From positions 1 through 8,785 of the forward strand of contig CAAFPW010000019.1 of assembly GCA_900764925.1 (NCBI GenBank): a DNA stretch of 8,785 nucleotides, given 5' to 3'. The translations under genes and the position numbers were made by a program. The DNA is from Fusobacteriaceae bacterium (GTDB lineage: Bacteria; Fusobacteriota; Fusobacteriia; Fusobacteriales; Fusobacteriaceae). The notes under the pieces are model-generated. The model did no database searches, was not told where the DNA came from, and was given only the letters and a program-made list of their open reading frames with translations. How positions within the stretch are numbered: position 1 is the first letter of the stretch; each line of letters opens with the position of its first letter. Positions 6,431-8,785 of the stretch are shown here, in pieces.

Positions 6431-6868
6431 ATGATAGGGAAATATTTGATTGTTGATAAATCTATAGTTCCAGAGTATTTTGAAAAGGTAGTTGAAGTTA
6501 GAAATCTTTTAAGAGATGGGAAGTATCGAAATGTAAGTGAAGCTGTAAAGGTAGTAGGAATAAGTAGAAGTACCTATTATAAGTATAAGGATTTTGTATT
6601 TTTACCTTCAGATGGAGAGATAGGAAGAAAGGCTTTGATCTCAATTATGCTTGAGGACAAGAAGGGGGCTCTTTCTGAAATACTGAATTTTTTCTATTCA
6701 ATGGAGTGTAATATAATCACGATAAATCAAAATATTCCAATCAATCAGGTAGCATCTGTGGTTATATCTATGGATATATCAGATATTAAGCTACCTATTG
6801 AGGAGATATTGTTGAAACTAAAAGAGGTTAAGTATGTGGTAAGTACTAGATTAATAGCTTTAGAGTAA
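6431..6868 (+). CDS. UPF0735 (PheB-like) ACT domain protein, possible amino acid-responsive regulator
   Basis: A 145-residue cytosolic protein, matching the usual PheB/UPF0735 length of about 147. The N-terminal part holds a helix-turn-helix-like segment (about 31-54, NVSEAVKVVGISRSTYYKYKD), with a DNA-recognition-like S-R-S-T-Y-Y run. The C-terminal half (about 66-145) is an ACT domain starting RKALISIML-DKKGALSEIL, the classic first strand and helix of this amino acid-binding fold. ACT domains usually bind amino acids and control enzymes or transcription; the exact role of UPF0735 proteins is not settled. The start at 6431 follows a strong Shine-Dalgarno AGGAGGGG (6418-6425). A 21-codon longer reading from 6368 would cover the promoter. 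Its divergence from sstT suggests control of serine/threonine uptake, but this is inference; a link to phenylalanine or threonine synthesis is the alternative. Confidence 0.85.
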   Translation: MIGKYLIVDKSIVPEYFEKVVEVRNLLRDGKYRNVSEAVKVVGISRSTYYKYKDFVFLPSDGEIGRKALISIMLEDKKGALSEILNFFYSMECNIITINQNIPINQVASVVISMDISDIKLPIEEILLKLKEVKYVVSTRLIALE

Positions 6869-6911
6869 TTTTCTATTAATTCACAATAAGTGAGATTAGT
6901 GCTCTGTCTAA

Positions 6912-6940
6912 TTGAAAGAAAAAATAGTAAGATATATATA
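6912..6940 (+). promoter_or_regulatory. Probable promoter of the 98-residue protein gene
   Basis: TTGAAA (6912-6917), a 17-base spacer and TATATA (6935-6940) would start transcription near 6947, with a leader of about 43 nt. No clear terminator is visible between the ACT gene stop (6868) and here, so read-through from the ACT gene is also possible. The ribosome binding site is GGAGG at 6976-6980. Confidence 0.45.
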
Positions 6941-6989
6941 TCCAAAGGGAGCCACCAAGGAAAAAAAGATTAGATGGAGGTAGATTATT

Positions 6990-7286
6990 ATGTCAGTACA
7001 AACAACAGTTCAAAAAGAAGTGGAGAAAATGAGAAATAGTATAAAGAGAGAGGCAGCAATAGAGAATGATATTCAAAACTATACAGCAGCCTTAGAGCAT
7101 ATAGCAGAGTTAGTTGAAGCTTCAGAGCCATTACCAGCAGAGACAAACTTTGCAAGCTATGAAGAGTGGCAAGCAGATGTGGAAAAGAGATTGAAATCAA
7201 AGAACTCCTCTTTAGAGACAATAGCTAAGTACAAAGAGCTAATAGTAGCTTATGAGTTTTACTTAGAGCAAAATCCAGAGGCATAG
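6990..7286 (+). CDS. Hypothetical 98-residue acidic helical protein
   Basis: I do not recognise this protein. It is rich in Glu, Lys and Ala, looks almost wholly helical, and has heptad-like stretches at about 1-45 and 64-93, consistent with a coiled coil or helical bundle. There is no membrane segment, signal peptide or cysteine. Acidic residues exceed basic ones. A Pro-containing break around 47-57 (EPLPAETNFAS) probably separates two helical hairpins. A clear ribosome binding site (GGAGG, nine bases before the ATG) and an intrinsic terminator just after the stop codon support a real, separately expressed gene. It precedes the patatin gene by 52 bases, but the terminator between them argues against a tight operon. 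A structural or adaptor role is possible; no function is assigned. Confidence 0.8.
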   Translation: MSVQTTVQKEVEKMRNSIKREAAIENDIQNYTAALEHIAELVEASEPLPAETNFASYEEWQADVEKRLKSKNSSLETIAKYKELIVAYEFYLEQNPEA

Positions 7287-7292
7287 TAGATT

Positions 7293-7322
7293 AGGGTAGG
7301 AGAGATCCTACCCTTTCTTTTT
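7293..7322 (+). terminator. Intrinsic terminator after the 98-residue protein gene
   Basis: A 9-bp stem AGGGTAGGA (7293-7301) / TCCTACCCT (7306-7314) with a GAGA tetraloop is followed by TTCTTTTT. It lies seven bases past the stop codon and only about 16 bases before the patatin start codon. I see no good promoter between it and that gene, so partial read-through probably feeds the patatin gene. Confidence 0.85.
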
Positions 7323-7338
7323 AAGGAGATGATGGAGT

Positions 7339-8451
7339 ATGAGAAGAAGAGGATTAAAGATAGGGTTAGCTCTTTCAGGTGGTGGAATGAGAGCTATAAT
7401 ATTTCATCTAGGAGTACTCAAGTATCTAGCTGAGAGAAAATTATTGGAGAATATAGAGTACATATCCACAGTATCAGGAGGGAGTATATGTATAGCTTTG
7501 ATATACAGTAATAACAATATGAGATGGGCAGGAAGTGAAGAGTATCTTACAAGAATTTTACCCAATATAGAAAAGATACTTTTAAAAACAGATATAGAAT
7601 CCAAGCTAATAATAAGGAGTATAGTTGATATTCCACATATATTTGATACAAAATCTAAGAAATTAGCAACTACTATGAAAAAATATTTGGGGATAGAGGG
7701 GAAGATAGGAGATTTAGAGAAGAGACCAACTTGGTGTATAAATGCTGTAACCTATGAGACAGGGATGAGATTTTTCTTTTCCCAAGAGTGGTGTGGAGAT
7801 AGGAGTATTGGATATTTTAGAGGAGAAGAGGTCAAGGTAGGGGAGGCTATCTCGGCTTCAGCGGGATTTCCAATACTGATAGGTGTGTACAAACTAAAAA
7901 GAGAGCTCTATGAGTGGTATGATATTACAGGAGTAAAAAAGGTGGAACAACCTAGGGGAAAACTCCATCTTTGGGATGGGGGAGTCTATGATAATCTAGG
8001 CTTAGAACCTATATATGAGTTGATGACAGAGGAGAGAAGTATAAAGAGGATAAATTTCTGTATAATCAGTGATGCTGGAGCTGGGATAGAGAGTTTTTCC
8101 CGGTATAGAAGAGGGGTATTTGGAAGAACAGAAGCTATAAAAAGACTTTTGGATATAGCAGCCAATAAGGTAAATATGTTAAATGTTGAGTGTTTTTTGG
8201 AACATATTCTAAAGGATGAGAATGGATTCTATGTCAAGATAGGTGAATCTCCAGAAGAGATATTGAGAGAGTACGAGTGTACAGAGGTGAGAAAGAGAAG
8301 GTTGATTGAGTCCATGTTATCTACAAAGGAGTGCCAAAAGGTTGGAGAGTATGAGACAGATTTAAAGAAACCCAGTGTGGAGGATTTTAATAGGATTATG
8401 AGACATGGTTATGAGATGATGAAATTAAAATTTATAGAAAAGAGAGGATAA
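7339..8451 (+). CDS. Patatin-like phospholipase (serine lipid acyl hydrolase)
   Basis: A 370-residue protein with the complete patatin core. The oxyanion loop is SGGGMRA (13-19), the nucleophile elbow STVSGGS (43-49) carries Ser46, and the catalytic aspartate is D213 in LWDGGVYDNLGLEP. The Ser-Asp dyad hydrolyses acyl chains from phospholipids or lysophospholipids. The elbow has Thr where the textbook GxSxG has its first glycine, a variation I associate with SVSGGS-type bacterial members rather than an inactive enzyme. There is no signal peptide, membrane helix, or beta-barrel/POTRA extension, so it is probably cytosolic or peripheral and not a secreted PlpD/FplA-like toxin. The Arg/Lys/Glu-rich C-terminal 140 residues are unassigned. 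Start: AAGGAG (7323-7328) is ten bases upstream; a nearer GGAG (7333-7336) is too close. The preceding gene ends in a terminator 16 bases upstream. Substrate unknown. Confidence 0.9.
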   Translation: MRRRGLKIGLALSGGGMRAIIFHLGVLKYLAERKLLENIEYISTVSGGSICIALIYSNNNMRWAGSEEYLTRILPNIEKILLKTDIESKLIIRSIVDIPHIFDTKSKKLATTMKKYLGIEGKIGDLEKRPTWCINAVTYETGMRFFFSQEWCGDRSIGYFRGEEVKVGEAISASAGFPILIGVYKLKRELYEWYDITGVKKVEQPRGKLHLWDGGVYDNLGLEPIYELMTEERSIKRINFCIISDAGAGIESFSRYRRGVFGRTEAIKRLLDIAANKVNMLNVECFLEHILKDENGFYVKIGESPEEILREYECTEVRKRRLIESMLSTKECQKVGEYETDLKKPSVEDFNRIMRHGYEMMKLKFIEKRG

Positions 8452-8473
8452 GCTCCTCTCTTAATTAATTTTT
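8440..8473 (+). terminator. Intrinsic terminator overlapping the patatin stop codon
   Basis: The stem AAGAGAGGA (8440-8448) / TCCTCTCTT (8454-8462) has the stop codon TAA within its 5-base loop region, followed by AATTAATTTTT. The 9-bp stem is sound but the U-run is interrupted, so efficiency is uncertain. A ribosome at the stop codon would cover the 5' arm. Confidence 0.6.
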
Positions 8474-8570
8474 AATCAAAAATATAGAAAAAATCTGTTT
8501 ATAGACTCAGTTTTAATAATAGCATAATGTAGATAATAGTGCCAAATAAAAGTAAAATAAAAATGTTCTA

Positions 8571-8598
8571 TTGACATTATTAAGAAAAGTAGTAAAAT
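8571..8598 (+). promoter_or_regulatory. Promoter of the right-edge membrane protein gene
   Basis: A consensus TTGACA (8571-8576) and TAAAAT (8593-8598) with a 16-base spacer give one of the best housekeeping promoters in the window. The start would be near 8605, about 27 nt before the ATG at 8632. The remaining part of this intergenic region (8474-8570) holds nothing else that I can recognise. Confidence 0.75.
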
Positions 8599-8631
8599 AT
8601 ATAAGAGTAAAAATTTTTAGGAGAGATTTAT

Positions 8632-8785
8632 ATGAGTATGGGATTAATTTATTCAATATTATTGTTTACATCATATCAAATAGTATTTAACCTCACAGGC
8701 TTTAGTATGAACACAGCAGCATATGGACTTTTCGTATTGCTACTGTTTTTTTATCATTTGACTGATAATTTAGATTTTTCTAAAA
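8632..8785 (+). CDS. Hypothetical membrane protein, N-terminal fragment
   Basis: An open frame of 51 complete codons runs off the right edge without a stop. It begins MSMGLIYSILLFTSYQIVF and has two hydrophobic stretches (about 4-20 and 27-43) around a short polar turn NLTGFSMNT, then turns polar (HLTDNLDFSK). This fits two membrane helices. A ribosome binding site AGGAGA (8619-8624) is seven bases before the ATG, and a consensus promoter lies upstream, so the gene is likely real. Too little is present to name a family. Confidence 0.65.
   Translation, partial: MSMGLIYSILLFTSYQIVFNLTGFSMNTAAYGLFVLLLFFYHLTDNLDFSK

Noticed and set aside
6869..6910. Short inverted repeats after the ACT gene (TCAC/GTGA, ATTAG/CTAAT) as a terminator
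   Set aside because: Stems are only 4-5 bp and neither is followed by a T-run.
8530..8546. TTTGGCACT on the minus strand as a second sigma-54 promoter
   Set aside because: The dinucleotide ten bases beyond the GG is TA, not GC, so there is no -12 element. It would also point into the 3' end of the patatin gene.

Overview
The window is low-G+C bacterial DNA with strong AGGAGG-type ribosome binding sites, heavy use of AGA and ATA codons, and short intergenic regions carrying intrinsic terminators. Gene content (glucose-family PTS, cysteine desulfidase, SstT, PheB-like ACT protein, patatin) and codon style suggest an anaerobe of the Fusobacteriaceae. That is an inference from style; no rRNA or marker gene is present to prove it.

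Layout, left to right. (1) 1-59: the first 19 codons of a leftward PTS sugar permease, with its promoter. (2) 345-2111: a rightward sigma-54 activator with a cysteine-rich sensor domain. (3) 2112-2406: a control region with repeated A/T-rich half-sites, the activator's terminator, a near-perfect -24/-12 sigma-54 promoter, and a leader of about 130 nt. (4) 2407-3696 and 3787-4953: an iron-sulfur L-cysteine desulfidase (cyuA/cdsB type) and a DAACS-family amino acid symporter, apparently co-transcribed and closed by a bidirectional terminator at 4962-4993. (5) 5009-6259, leftward: the Na+/serine-threonine symporter SstT. (6) 6431-6868, rightward: a UPF0735/PheB-like HTH-ACT protein divergent from sstT, with back-to-back promoters and a palindrome at the sstT start site. 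(7) 6990-7286: an unrecognised 98-residue helical protein. (8) 7339-8451: a cytosolic patatin-like phospholipase. (9) From 8632: the start of an unrecognised membrane protein running off the right edge.

The most coherent unit is 345-4953. The symporter would import a neutral amino acid, most likely cysteine or a relative. The desulfidase would convert cysteine to pyruvate, ammonia and sulfide. The activator would switch the operon on through sigma-54, probably in response to cysteine or a product. The general scheme resembles CdsR-CdsB of Clostridioides difficile as I recall it. The dedicated DAACS partner, with unusual ion- and substrate-site residues, and the architecture of the control region are the parts worth following up. 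The adjacent SstT/ACT pair is a second amino acid uptake locus, since serine and threonine also feed pyruvate or oxobutyrate. The two transporter genes converge on a shared terminator.

Two start codons were moved downstream (cyuA to 2407, sstT to 6259) because the longer forms abut the Shine-Dalgarno sequence. The ACT gene was shortened to 6431 because its longer form overlaps its own promoter. No rRNA, tRNA, CRISPR array, insertion sequence or phage gene was seen.
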